Below, in pieces: positions 1 to 6,410 of a stretch of DNA of 11,142 bases. Below the pieces are notes generated by a model. It worked only from the letters and a program-made list of their open reading frames with translations, was not told the DNA's origin and ran no database searches. Location: NCBI GenBank assembly GCA_023135505.1, contig JAGLTA010000063.1:1-11142 (forward strand), written 5' to 3'. The position numbers and the translations under genes were made by a program. Source of the stretch: Candidatus Parcubacteria bacterium (lineage in GTDB: Bacteria > Patescibacteriota > Patescibacteriia > JAACEG01). Position 1 is the first letter of the stretch. Every line of letters begins with the position of its first letter.

Positions 1-189
1 TTCTTCAACTTTTCCTCTTATTATGCAATTAACTGCTATTTCTAAATTAGTTGCCGACAGAGTTATTATTCTATTTTCTGTTTTGATTAAAATATTATTT
101 AAAATAGGAAGATTTGGATTATTATTTGTTATATTTCCAACTATAGATAATCCATAATGTAAATTTTCCTGGGTACAGATAATTTTCAT
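1..189 (-). CDS. dnaN: DNA polymerase III beta subunit (sliding clamp), N-terminal part
   Basis: This is the first 63 codons of the beta clamp, the ring that tethers DNA polymerase III to DNA; the rest lies beyond the left edge. The protein begins MKIICTQENL and continues with the segment PNLPILNNILIKTE and then LSATNLEIAV, which match the first beta-clamp domain (LPILNNILL..., LxATDLEI). The ATG at 187-189 is the natural start because the family begins with this short MK-hydrophobic strand. No strong Shine-Dalgarno is visible. It lies downstream of dnaA on the same strand, in the classical dnaA-dnaN order, with the presumed origin in the 286-bp spacer. A possible own -10 (TATACT on the minus strand, 261-266) lies in that spacer. 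Confidence 0.93.
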   Translation of the reverse strand, partial: MKIICTQENLHYGLSIVGNITNNNPNLPILNNILIKTENRIITLSATNLEIAVNCIIRGKVEE

Positions 190-254
190 AAATATTTTTG
201 TTAAAAAATTATATAATATAAATAAATTATTAATACTAATAATAGAGTGGATAA
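190..254 (-). promoter_or_regulatory. Candidate DNA unwinding element with DnaA-trio-like series
   Basis: Read on the minus strand, the box TTATCCACT (254-246) is followed without a gap by the triplets CTA TTA TTA GTA TTA (245-231), then by A/T only down to the run near 201. In B. subtilis the basal unwinding system is a DnaA box followed by triplets of the type CTA/TTA on the corresponding strand (DnaA-trio, 3'-[G/A]A[T/A]-5' on the complement). Four of the five triplets here fit. Function is inferred from this arrangement. Confidence 0.6.
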
Positions 255-442
255 GTTACAAGTATAGGCGATGAGCAATATAGTGTAAGGGTATTAGTTG
301 TTGATAAATATGTTGATAAACTATAGATAACACTGTGTGGAAGTTGAGTATAAATAAATATATTTTAGAGAGTTGGGAATTCTTAAAAGTTATTAACAAA
401 ATTTTAATTGTTTTCACCAGTTTATGCTACGAAATTTTATAA

Positions 443-473
443 TTATTCACAATTTGTCCACAAGTTATTCACA
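443..473 (+). promoter_or_regulatory. Triplet of DnaA boxes with 11-bp phasing (dnaA-dnaN side)
   Basis: Three 9-mers start at 443, 454 and 465. Two are exact TTATNCACA matches and the middle one is the TTGTCCACA variant. The constant 11-bp period puts all three on about the same face of the helix, as expected for cooperative DnaA loading. They point toward dnaA. Confidence 0.85.
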
Positions 474-475
474 AG

Positions 476-1810
476 TTAATTATTGTATAATTTTTGCCGT
501 ATAATTTCTATGTCCTGCCTTAAAATATCGTCTATCTCTAAGCGTTTTTCTATTTTCTCACAGGCATACATCGCTGTTGTGTGGTCTCGCCCCCCAATCT
601 CCTGCCCTATTACAGGGTAGGAGCTGCCCATTTCTTCACGCATTAAATACATAGTAATCTGCCTTGGCGCGACTAAGTTTTTTTTGCGGCAAGCGCCGAC
701 AATATCTTTAAATGAAATATTATAATATTCAATAATAACAGCCATTAAGCTTTTGGCAGTAATTGAATTTTTATTAGGCATTCTTTTTAGGTTTATTAAT
801 AGCTGCTGCGCGCTTTCTAAGGTTGGGTCAATATTGTTTATTTGGTGGAATGCTATTAGCTTATTAAGCGCCCCCTCTAATTCCCTAATATTATTTCTGA
901 TGTTTGTCGCTAAAAAATTAACAATTTCTTCATCAATGTCAAAATTTTTTTCTTGCGCTTTATATTGCAGAATAGCGCTGCGTGTTTCTAAATCAGGTAT
1001 GGATATATCAGCAATCATTCCCCATTCAAAACGGGATACTAAGCGATCTTTAAGCGTAGCAATGGATTTCGGCGGACGATCGGAAGTTAAGACAACCTGC
1101 TTTTCTGCCTGATGAAGCTCATTAAAGGTGTGGAAAAAAGCCTCTTGGGTCTGTTCTTTTCCTCCTAGAAATTGAATATCGTCAACTAATAAAACATCAA
1201 CAGCTCTGTATTTTTTCAGAAAATTATCAGAGCTGTTATGTGAAAGCGATTTTATAAAATCGTTAATAAATTTTTCGCATGAAATAAAGAGTATTTTTTT
1301 ATTAGGGCTTTTCTCTAAAATTTTATTGCCAATGGCTTGGATTAAGTGGGTCTTGCCGAGCCCGACTCCGCCATAAATAAAAAGAGGGTTGTATGTCTTG
1401 CCTGGATTTTTAGCTACGGCCATAGACGCGGCATGAGCCAGTTCGTTCCCTTTCCCCACAATAAAGTTGTTGAATGTATACTTGGAATTAAAGCCGGTTT
1501 TAAATAAGATATTTTTGCTGGCTTGAGTTTTTTGTTTTTTTGCGCTGTTCGCTGCGCTGCCGGCGGATATTATTTTATAGTCTATTTTTATCAAAGGATC
1601 TTCAGTGATGCTTTGCAGCGCTTTATATATTAATGAACGGTATTTTTTTTCAAACCAATTTTTAGTAAATTCATTAGGAACAGCTATAGTGATTAAACCG
1701 TTTTTATAAGAAAGAATATAGGTCTGTTTAAACCATGTGGTAAAATTTGGCTTGCTGACCAACAGTTCCATCTCGCCTAAGATTGCTTGCCAAAGTTGTT
1801 GTGTATTCAT
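476..1810 (-). CDS. dnaA: Chromosomal replication initiator DnaA
   Basis: DnaA is the AAA+ ATPase that binds DnaA boxes, oligomerises and melts the origin. The 444-residue protein has the complete four-domain layout: N-terminal domain I (about 1-80, starting QLWQAILGEME), a short linker (about 82-105), the AAA+ domain (about 110-330) and a DNA-binding domain (about 345-444). Visible motifs are Walker A GGVGLGKTH (147-155), Walker B VDVLLVDD (204-211), a box VII arginine in SRFEWG (Arg260) and the domain IV signature GGRDHTTAM (406-414). Length and motifs are normal. The ATG at 1808-1810 suits the family start; no clear Shine-Dalgarno precedes it. A good promoter and a DnaA-box array lie just upstream, suggesting autoregulation. 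Phased DnaA boxes also begin 2 bp after the stop codon. Confidence 0.98.
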   Translation of the reverse strand: MNTQQLWQAILGEMELLVSKPNFTTWFKQTYILSYKNGLITIAVPNEFTKNWFEKKYRSLIYKALQSITEDPLIKIDYKIISAGSAANSAKKQKTQASKNILFKTGFNSKYTFNNFIVGKGNELAHAASMAVAKNPGKTYNPLFIYGGVGLGKTHLIQAIGNKILEKSPNKKILFISCEKFINDFIKSLSHNSSDNFLKKYRAVDVLLVDDIQFLGGKEQTQEAFFHTFNELHQAEKQVVLTSDRPPKSIATLKDRLVSRFEWGMIADISIPDLETRSAILQYKAQEKNFDIDEEIVNFLATNIRNNIRELEGALNKLIAFHQINNIDPTLESAQQLLINLKRMPNKNSITAKSLMAVIIEYYNISFKDIVGACRKKNLVAPRQITMYLMREEMGSSYPVIGQEIGGRDHTTAMYACEKIEKRLEIDDILRQDIEIIRQKLYNN

Positions 1811-1849
1811 ATTGCAGCGCGTTTAAATATTGTTGTGATTGTGATTTGA

Positions 1850-1878
1850 ATTATAATACAATATTTTTTATAGCGCAA
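1850..1878 (-). promoter_or_regulatory. dnaA promoter (TTGCGC-17-TATAAT)
   Basis: On the minus strand TTGCGC (1878-1873) is followed after 17 bp by a perfect TATAAT (1855-1850). This would start transcription about 33 bp upstream of the dnaA ATG. The nearest DnaA-box-like 9-mer ends only 5 bp from the -35, so DnaA binding could readily affect polymerase. Confidence 0.75.
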
Positions 1879-1883
1879 GGGGT

Positions 1884-1914
1884 TGGGGATAACCTGTGGA
1901 TAATCTGTGGAATA
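1884..1914 (-). promoter_or_regulatory. DnaA-box triplet upstream of dnaA, 11-bp phasing
   Basis: Minus-strand 9-mers start at 11-bp steps: TTATCCCCA (1892-1884, one mismatch), TTATCCACA (1903-1895, perfect) and a weaker TATTCCACA (1914-1906, two mismatches). The array lies directly upstream of the dnaA promoter and points toward dnaA. With the array at 443-473 it makes a bipartite layout flanking dnaA, as in B. subtilis. It may serve as an origin sub-region, an autoregulatory operator, or both. Confidence 0.75.
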
Positions 1915-1967
1915 ACTTATTTTATAACAGTTTAGCTGACTCTGTAATCGAGGAATAATATCTATTA

Positions 1968-1985
1968 CCCCGTCATCCGACGGGG
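1968..1985. repeat. GC-rich hairpin CCCCGTC-ATCC-GACGGGG
   Basis: A perfect 7-bp stem (1968-1974 with 1979-1985) closes a 4-nt ATCC loop. The surroundings are very AT-rich, so the GC block stands out. It abuts the 18-bp inverted repeat at 1987-2024. A near-identical hairpin with the same loop and a swapped base pair occurs inside the broken tRNA at 6464-6483. No T-run follows in either direction, so it is not a standard intrinsic terminator. Confidence 0.8.
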
Positions 1986-1986
1986 C

Positions 1987-2024
1987 GAGACTATAAAAAT
2001 AATTAAAATTATTTTTATAGTCTC
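1987..2024. repeat. Perfect 18-bp inverted repeat at the 3' end of the glycosyltransferase gene
   Basis: GAGACTATAAAAATAATT (1987-2004) is an exact reverse complement of 2007-2024, with a 2-nt AA centre. The right arm includes the last three codons and stop of the glycosyltransferase. It could form a long stem at the 3' end of that transcript, acting as a transcript-end or stability element before dnaA. Because no T-run follows, classical rho-independent termination is uncertain. Confidence 0.7.
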
Positions 2025-3112
2025 AAAACATTTTTCATTCCTTTAATAAATCTATCTTCGGAAAAATCGCGGGCGCGGATCTCGCAATTTTCGCGCATTG
2101 AGAGTGCTTTTTGTTTGTCTAATTCATTAACAGCGTTGATAATATCTTGAATTTTAAAATCAGGATTTAATAATATCCCTGTTTTTTGATGTATGATTGT
2201 CTCTTTTAATCCTGCTTCGTCAACGCCTATTATCGGCTTGCCAGCAGACATTGACTCCACCTGTGTCATTCCAAAGTCTTCGCGCAAAGGAATATAGATA
2301 GTCGCTAAACAGTTTCCTAATAAATCTAAAAGTTTTTTATCACTAATATAGCCGAGTATTTTTATATTATCGTGTCCGCGCGCCATCTGTTTGATTTTAT
2401 TAAATTCAGGACCGCCAGAAGCGACAATTAGTTTTTTGTCAGGCATCTTTATAAATGCTTCTACTATTTTATCAACTCGCTTTATATCATAAAGTCTAGA
2501 AAAAGACAAATAATAATTTTCTTGAGTAATCCACTTAAATTTTTTAATATCGCATGGCGGAAAAATAATTTTAGAATCAAGATTTAAATATTTTTTAATC
2601 CGGTTTTGCACAGTTTTAGAATTAGCGATCAAGATGTCCATTTTTTTTGCGTAATATTTAAACCGCTGGCGGTTTATCGCTACAAAAATTCTGAATATTT
2701 GCCGTTTTAAAAATTTATATTCTTTTAGCCGTAATTTATAATTATCATAAAGATGCCGCGGCGGAGTATGGATATAGGCGACATTGATTTTATTTTTAGC
2801 ATTGCGGATAGCGCTTAAGCAGTCTCCGCTGTAAATCACAATATCATAATTTTTTAGGAATTTTGTCTTAAAAACAAAAGAACTTTGCACTTTTAAATAG
2901 CGAAATCCAGGAATATGCGAAAAACGCCCGTCTGTTGTCAGTTCAATAGTTTTAATGCCGCAGTCGCGCGGATTAAAAGCGTCAGGAGTTATGAAAGAAG
3001 TCGCTATGTCTGCGTTAAGCGCTTTCGCCAAAGTTATTATCAGCCGCTCTCCGCCGCCTTTATACAAGAAGTAATCTTGCAGAATAATAATTTTTTTGTT
3101 TGTTAAATCCAT
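2015..3112 (-). CDS. Family 4 glycosyltransferase (GT-B fold, WbaZ/mannosyltransferase-like)
   Basis: This is probably a nucleotide-sugar-dependent glycosyltransferase building a surface polysaccharide or glycan. The N-terminal Rossmann part has the glycine-rich donor/acceptor loop FLYKGGGERL, and the middle has YIHTPPRHLYD, typical of GT4 enzymes of the WbaZ/mannosyltransferase type. The C-terminal half shows SFSRLYDIKRVD (the basic K-R nucleotide contact) and the E-x7-E motif in REDFGMTQVESMSAGKP. I take the ATG at 3110-3112 (365 residues). The frame stays open 26 codons upstream to a TTG at 3190, but that extension would overlap the -10 of the divergent trxB-like gene, and the family normally starts near KKIIILQDYF. 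It has no signal peptide and is likely cytosolic or membrane-associated. The exact sugar and acceptor cannot be read from sequence. Confidence 0.88.
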   Translation of the reverse strand: MDLTNKKIIILQDYFLYKGGGERLIITLAKALNADIATSFITPDAFNPRDCGIKTIELTTDGRFSHIPGFRYLKVQSSFVFKTKFLKNYDIVIYSGDCLSAIRNAKNKINVAYIHTPPRHLYDNYKLRLKEYKFLKRQIFRIFVAINRQRFKYYAKKMDILIANSKTVQNRIKKYLNLDSKIIFPPCDIKKFKWITQENYYLSFSRLYDIKRVDKIVEAFIKMPDKKLIVASGGPEFNKIKQMARGHDNIKILGYISDKKLLDLLGNCLATIYIPLREDFGMTQVESMSAGKPIIGVDEAGLKETIIHQKTGILLNPDFKIQDIINAVNELDKQKALSMRENCEIRARDFSEDRFIKGMKNVLRL

Positions 3113-3156
3113 ACTAACAGAATACCCACTTTTAATTTTTTTAGCAAATTTAAGAA

Positions 3157-3186
3157 TTGCGTATTTTAATATTCTTGTGATATAAT
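3157..3186 (+). promoter_or_regulatory. Promoter of the trxB-like gene (TTGCGT-18-TATAAT, extended -10)
   Basis: TTGCGT (3157-3162), an 18-bp spacer and TATAAT (3181-3186) preceded by TGA (TGnTATAAT extended -10) lie 37 bp before the ATG at 3223. The start point would be near 3193. The glycosyltransferase is divergent from it. Confidence 0.72.
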
Positions 3187-3222
3187 ACAAATAATTTTAT
3201 AAAACATTTTAAATTTTAAACT

Positions 3223-4134
3223 ATGCACGACCTTATTATCATAGGCGCGGGACCTGCTGGCTACGCGGCGTCAATTTACGCTTCGCGCTATAATCTTAAA
3301 AATTTAATTATCGGCAAGGAATTAGGCGGACAGATTAGCGAAGCGCATATAATTGAGAATTATCCGGGATATACCAATATTATCGGACGGGATTTAATGG
3401 AAAAGTTTAAGGAGCAAGTTGAATATTTTGGAGCTGAAATTGTGAACGGTAAAGCAGTAAAAATAATAAAAAAAGATAATAGTTTTTTAGTAATTGACGA
3501 AAACGGACAGGAGCGAGCTGCATCAGCTATTATTATTACTGCCGGAGCATCTTACCGCAAGTTAGGAATTGTTGGCGAGAATGAATTTGTCGGCAAGGGC
3601 GTGTCTTATTGTTTTGTGTGCGACGGACCTTTTTTTAAGAATAAGAGAGTTGCTGTTGTGGGCGGGGCGAACAGCGCGGCAATGGCTGCCGACTATCTGG
3701 CAAAGATTTGCCGGCAAGTCTATATGATTTTTCGTAAGGTGAATATGACAGCCAGCCCGATCTGGCAGGAAAGAGTAAAAAATAATCCAAAAATAAAACT
3801 AATAAACAGAACAAATGTTATTGAAATGCGAGGAGAGCAGCTGCTTGAAAAAATTATTTTAGACAATCCGCGTCAAAACAGCAAAGCCCTCGCAGTTGAC
3901 GGGGCGTTTATTGAGATCGGCTCAATTCCTAATTCTGGCTTAGCGCGAGAATTAAATATAAAAACTAACAAAGAGGGATATATAAAAGTGGATTCAGGGC
4001 AATCAACAAGCATTAAAGGCATTTTTGCCGCAGGCGATATTACGGACGGTTCAAACGGATTGCGGCAAGTCATAACCGCGGCGTCCGAAGGCGCGATAGC
4101 CGCCACTTCGGCTTATGAGTATTTGAAAAAATGA
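3223..4134 (+). CDS. trxB: Thioredoxin reductase-like FAD-dependent disulfide oxidoreductase
   Basis: This matches the low-molecular-weight thioredoxin reductase family, which passes electrons via FAD and a redox disulfide to thioredoxin-like proteins in the cytosol. The 303-residue length is close to the usual 310-320. FAD motifs are IIGAGPAGYAA (6-16) and the C-terminal GIFAAGDITDG (267-276). The redox pair is CFVC (Cys130, Cys133), followed by DG as in the canonical CATCDG. The second nucleotide site has GGANSA (147-152) instead of the common GGGxSA. The usual HRRxxxR motif that grips the NADPH 2'-phosphate is replaced by FRKVNMT (170-176), so the electron donor may not be NADPH. The gene has its own promoter; the next gene on this strand also has one. 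It stops with TGA. Membership in the family is firm, the donor and partner are not. Confidence 0.9.
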   Translation: MHDLIIIGAGPAGYAASIYASRYNLKNLIIGKELGGQISEAHIIENYPGYTNIIGRDLMEKFKEQVEYFGAEIVNGKAVKIIKKDNSFLVIDENGQERAASAIIITAGASYRKLGIVGENEFVGKGVSYCFVCDGPFFKNKRVAVVGGANSAAMAADYLAKICRQVYMIFRKVNMTASPIWQERVKNNPKIKLINRTNVIEMRGEQLLEKIILDNPRQNSKALAVDGAFIEIGSIPNSGLARELNIKTNKEGYIKVDSGQSTSIKGIFAAGDITDGSNGLRQVITAASEGAIAATSAYEYLKK

Positions 4135-4155
4135 TTTTTTGTTATTTTATTTTTA

Positions 4156-4164
4156 TGGTATAAT
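4156..4164 (+). promoter_or_regulatory. Extended -10 promoter element for the 4218-4748 gene
   Basis: TGGTATAAT is a perfect TGnTATAAT extended -10. No good -35 lies at normal spacing, as is tolerated for extended -10 promoters. The predicted start near 4171 falls at the in-frame TTG at 4173, which argues that translation begins at the downstream ATG at 4218. Confidence 0.6.
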
Positions 4165-4217
4165 AAAAAAAGTTGAAAGTTAATTTTTATTTATTTAATA
4201 ATTTTAAAATAAAAAAT

Positions 4218-4748
4218 ATGCAGAAATCAATCTTTTTAATTTTAATTCTCGCATTAATTATAATAGGAGGAGTGATAATTCTTTTTTTAAGCCTCTTTTT
4301 TGAGGCGGATCCAGCGGTTAATTTTAATGATCCAGTTGTTGATTATACCAATGGCGGCAACAAAAATATTAATACTGCCGCCAATAATAATATTAATGAT
4401 AATTTGCCGGTAAAAATTTACCACATCAACGGAACTATTAAAAGAATAGAAGAAGACAGAATGTTTGTTGACGCCATTGTTTTAACAGGCAAAACTTTAA
4501 AGCCAAACCAAGAAGGAAAAACAGAAATTGTGGAAGTGGTGATTAGCACGACTGTTAAAATTACCAAGTTAACTTTTGTAGCCAAGGAAGGGACCAGAGG
4601 TAAGATTTATACTCCTAATATTGTAGATATTAAGTTGTCTGATTTAAAGATAGGCGATAAAGTAGAAGTTGTCTCAAGTTCAGATATTAAAGGAAAAGAT
4701 AGTTTTACGGCAGCAACAATCCAATTAACTCAGACTTCAATTAAATAA
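4218..4748 (+). CDS. Membrane-anchored protein of unknown function
   Basis: I do not recognise a named family. The 176-residue protein starts with a hydrophobic segment (about 4-28) preceded only by MQK, fitting an uncleaved signal anchor; there is no lipobox Cys. Then comes a low-complexity Asn/Gly-rich linker (about 36-62, with NNNIND), and an extracytoplasmic beta-rich region (about 65-176) with alternating hydrophobic strands such as YHINGTIKRI and IGDKVEVVSS. This strand pattern and the LKIGDKVEV turn resemble small OB-like or DUF5666-type domains, which is only a suggestion. The ATG at 4218 is preferred over an in-frame TTG at 4173 because of promoter position and the signal anchor. The gene runs convergently into murG with 1 bp between stops. 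Confidence 0.72.
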   Translation: MQKSIFLILILALIIIGGVIILFLSLFFEADPAVNFNDPVVDYTNGGNKNINTAANNNINDNLPVKIYHINGTIKRIEEDRMFVDAIVLTGKTLKPNQEGKTEIVEVVISTTVKITKLTFVAKEGTRGKIYTPNIVDIKLSDLKIGDKVEVVSSSDIKGKDSFTAATIQLTQTSIK

Positions 4749-4749
4749 T

Positions 4750-5814
4750 TTAAAAATTTTTTATAATTTTACTAATCTTTTCTGTCGCGTCGGGATTAGT
4801 TAATTTGTAAATATTTGCGCCTAACTGTTTTTTTAAGTAGTTATTAAATAGCAGTTTTTTTATATTTTCCGCCAAAATTTTGGCGGTTATTTTTTTTTGG
4901 CTTAAAATTATAGCGGCTTGCGCGTTTTTAAACAGCTCAGCGTTTTCTTCTTGATGGCTGTCAGGAATAGGGATTAAAATAGACGGTTTTTTAAAAAATG
5001 ACAGTTCGCTTAAAGTTCCGATTCCGCAACGCGAAACAACAATGTCTGCAAGATTGTAAGCGCTAGCCATCTGTTCGGTATTTAAAAATTCAAAAGAATG
5101 ATAATTCGCAATCGTTGTTATAGATCCTGACAGTTTATTTTTTCCTGTAATATGGATTATTTTGCAAAATTTTGTTAATTCGCTTGTGGATTTCCAAACT
5201 AATTTGTTGATCGCCATCGCGCCTGTCCCGCCACCGACAATCAACGCGATCGGAATATCGTTTTTCAAATTAAAAAAACTTTCGACTTTCGACTTTCGGT
5301 TTTCGGCTCGCAGGCTTCGCCTGATTGGATTTCCAACCCAAACTGTTTTTCGCGACGAGTAATCTTTTAAGGATTTTTCAAACCCGACAGTAATTTTAGC
5401 GGCAAACAGCGCTACAATTTTATTTGACAACGTAGGTCTTATGTCCATCTGGTGAATTAAAGAAGGAACTCTCAATAGCCATCCCGAAAAAATTACTGGA
5501 ACGCTCACAAAACTGCCTGCTGACAGAATAGCGTCTGGCTTAAATTTGCGGATAATAAAAAATGATTGGACAAATCCAATCAAAATAAAAATAGGGTCTA
5601 TAAAATTTTTCCAACTAGAGTATCTTCTTAGTTTTCCGCTTGCGACAGTGCTAAATTTGATATTTTCTTTTTCCACCGCTGTTTTTTCAGGTCCTTTTTT
5701 AGTTCCGATCCATAAATATTCATTTTTTTCATTTTGATCTTTCCAATAGTCAGCCATCGCAAGCAGCGGAGTAACGGACCCCATTGTTCCGCCGCCTGTT
5801 AATAAAATTTTCAT
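4750..5814 (-). CDS. murG: MurG-like UDP-GlcNAc:lipid I N-acetylglucosaminyltransferase
   Basis: MurG adds GlcNAc to lipid I at the inner face of the membrane to make lipid II for peptidoglycan. The 354-residue protein has the two GT-B halves: an N-terminal half starting MKILLTGGGTMGSVTPLLAM and containing SAGSFVSVPV and HQMDIRPTLSNK, and a C-terminal half with VGGGTGAMAIN (193-203), RCGIGTLSELSFFKKPSILIPIP (262-284) and HQEENA (287-292). These fit MurG, but the G-loop is GGTMGSVTP where typical MurG has GGTGGHxxP, and the usual HEQN is HQMD. The interdomain linker (about 166-182) carries a repeat-like KSKVES stretch. I chose the ATG at 5812-5814: it overlaps the TGA of rubrerythrin by 4 bp (ATGA) and the protein begins at the first strand. 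The upstream in-frame ATG at 5859 would lie inside rubrerythrin. Confidence 0.88.
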   Translation of the reverse strand: MKILLTGGGTMGSVTPLLAMADYWKDQNEKNEYLWIGTKKGPEKTAVEKENIKFSTVASGKLRRYSSWKNFIDPIFILIGFVQSFFIIRKFKPDAILSAGSFVSVPVIFSGWLLRVPSLIHQMDIRPTLSNKIVALFAAKITVGFEKSLKDYSSRKTVWVGNPIRRSLRAENRKSKVESFFNLKNDIPIALIVGGGTGAMAINKLVWKSTSELTKFCKIIHITGKNKLSGSITTIANYHSFEFLNTEQMASAYNLADIVVSRCGIGTLSELSFFKKPSILIPIPDSHQEENAELFKNAQAAIILSQKKITAKILAENIKKLLFNNYLKKQLGANIYKLTNPDATEKISKIIKNF

Positions 5815-6386
5815 ATTAAAACTTGATAATACGCTTGCGGATGATCGCAGGAAGGGCATTTTTTAGGCGCTTCGCTGCCGGCATAAGTATATCCGCATTC
5901 GCGGCAGACCCAGACAGTCTCTTCGTCCTTTTTAAATACTGTCCCTGATTCTATCGCGGCTAATAGTTTTTCGTACCTTTCCTTATGGTGTTTTTCCGCT
6001 TTTGCGATCGCGCGCAATCTATTGGCGATATCGGTTAATCCCTCTTCTTCTGCGATTTTGGCAAATTTTGGATACATCTCTGTGTATTCATAGTTTTCTC
6101 CAGTGATTGCCGCTTTTAAATTTTCAGCTGTGTTGCCATAGACTGTTGGCGCTGTTGCTTCTACTTTAATTTCAGACAGATTTTCATCGCTTTCATCCTT
6201 TAATTTCTGAATATGCTCGAAGATCCTTTTGGCATGAGTTTTTTCCTGCTCGGCTATCTCCATAAATATTGCCGCAACCTGTTCAAATCCTTCTTTTTTA
6301 GCAATTTTTGAATAAAAAGTATAGCGATTTCTAGCCTGCGATTCGCCGATAAACGCTTTTGTTAAATTTTGGATTGTTTTTTTCAT
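5811..6386 (-). CDS. rbr: Rubrerythrin
   Basis: Rubrerythrin is a non-haem diiron peroxidase of anaerobes and microaerophiles that reduces hydrogen peroxide. The 191-residue protein has the usual order: a four-helix diiron domain then a rubredoxin-like domain. Likely iron ligands are Glu15 (FIGESQARNRY), Glu48 and His51 (EQEKTH), Glu97 (GENYEY), and Glu131 with His134 (AEKHH). The rubredoxin centre uses Cys161/Cys164 (CRECGY) and Cys177/Cys180 (CPSC). All expected ligands are present. The ATG at 6384-6386 starts right at the first helix. The gene is directly upstream of murG with an ATGA overlap, so the two are probably co-translated, although no functional link is obvious. It suits a peroxide-stressed anaerobe and fits PorB in the same window. 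Confidence 0.97.
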   Translation of the reverse strand: MKKTIQNLTKAFIGESQARNRYTFYSKIAKKEGFEQVAAIFMEIAEQEKTHAKRIFEHIQKLKDESDENLSEIKVEATAPTVYGNTAENLKAAITGENYEYTEMYPKFAKIAEEEGLTDIANRLRAIAKAEKHHKERYEKLLAAIESGTVFKKDEETVWVCRECGYTYAGSEAPKKCPSCDHPQAYYQVLI

Positions 6387-6410
6387 ATTTTTATTTTAAA
6401 AATATTTTAA

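Larger units (their letters stand above)
190..475. other. Putative replication origin (oriC), dnaA-dnaN spacer
   Basis: This spacer holds DnaA-box-like 9-mers and a very AT-rich tract. Next to the dnaA stop are three plus-strand boxes exactly 11 bp apart: TTATTCACA (443-451), TTGTCCACA (454-462) and TTATTCACA (465-473). Further on, in minus orientation, are two TTATCAACA copies (311-319 and 299-307), TTATCTATA (322-330) and TTATCCACT (246-254). The last box is followed directly by a DnaA-trio-like series and then by nearly pure A/T to the dnaN start, a plausible unwinding element. The position between dnaA and dnaN, the box cluster and the AT-rich tract together match bacterial origins of the B. 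subtilis type. Origin activity itself is inferred. Confidence 0.82.

Noticed and set aside
753..1112. 119-codon plus-strand frame inside dnaA
   Set aside because: Antisense shadow of a clearly conserved gene. The same holds for the frames at 2915-3106, 3873-4106, 5162-5362, 5546-5737, 7412-7603, 8605-8841, 9454-9735 and 10590-10895.
3113..3190. 26-codon N-terminal extension of the glycosyltransferase from TTG 3190
   Set aside because: It starts with TTG, lacks a ribosome site, overlaps the divergent promoter and precedes the normal family start.
4173..4217. TTG start for the membrane-anchored protein
   Set aside because: The predicted transcription start is at about the same position, and the signal anchor follows directly after the ATG at 4218.
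5815..5859. Longer MurG start at ATG 5859
   Set aside because: It lies within the rubredoxin domain of rubrerythrin; the ATGA overlap start at 5814 fits the family N-terminus.
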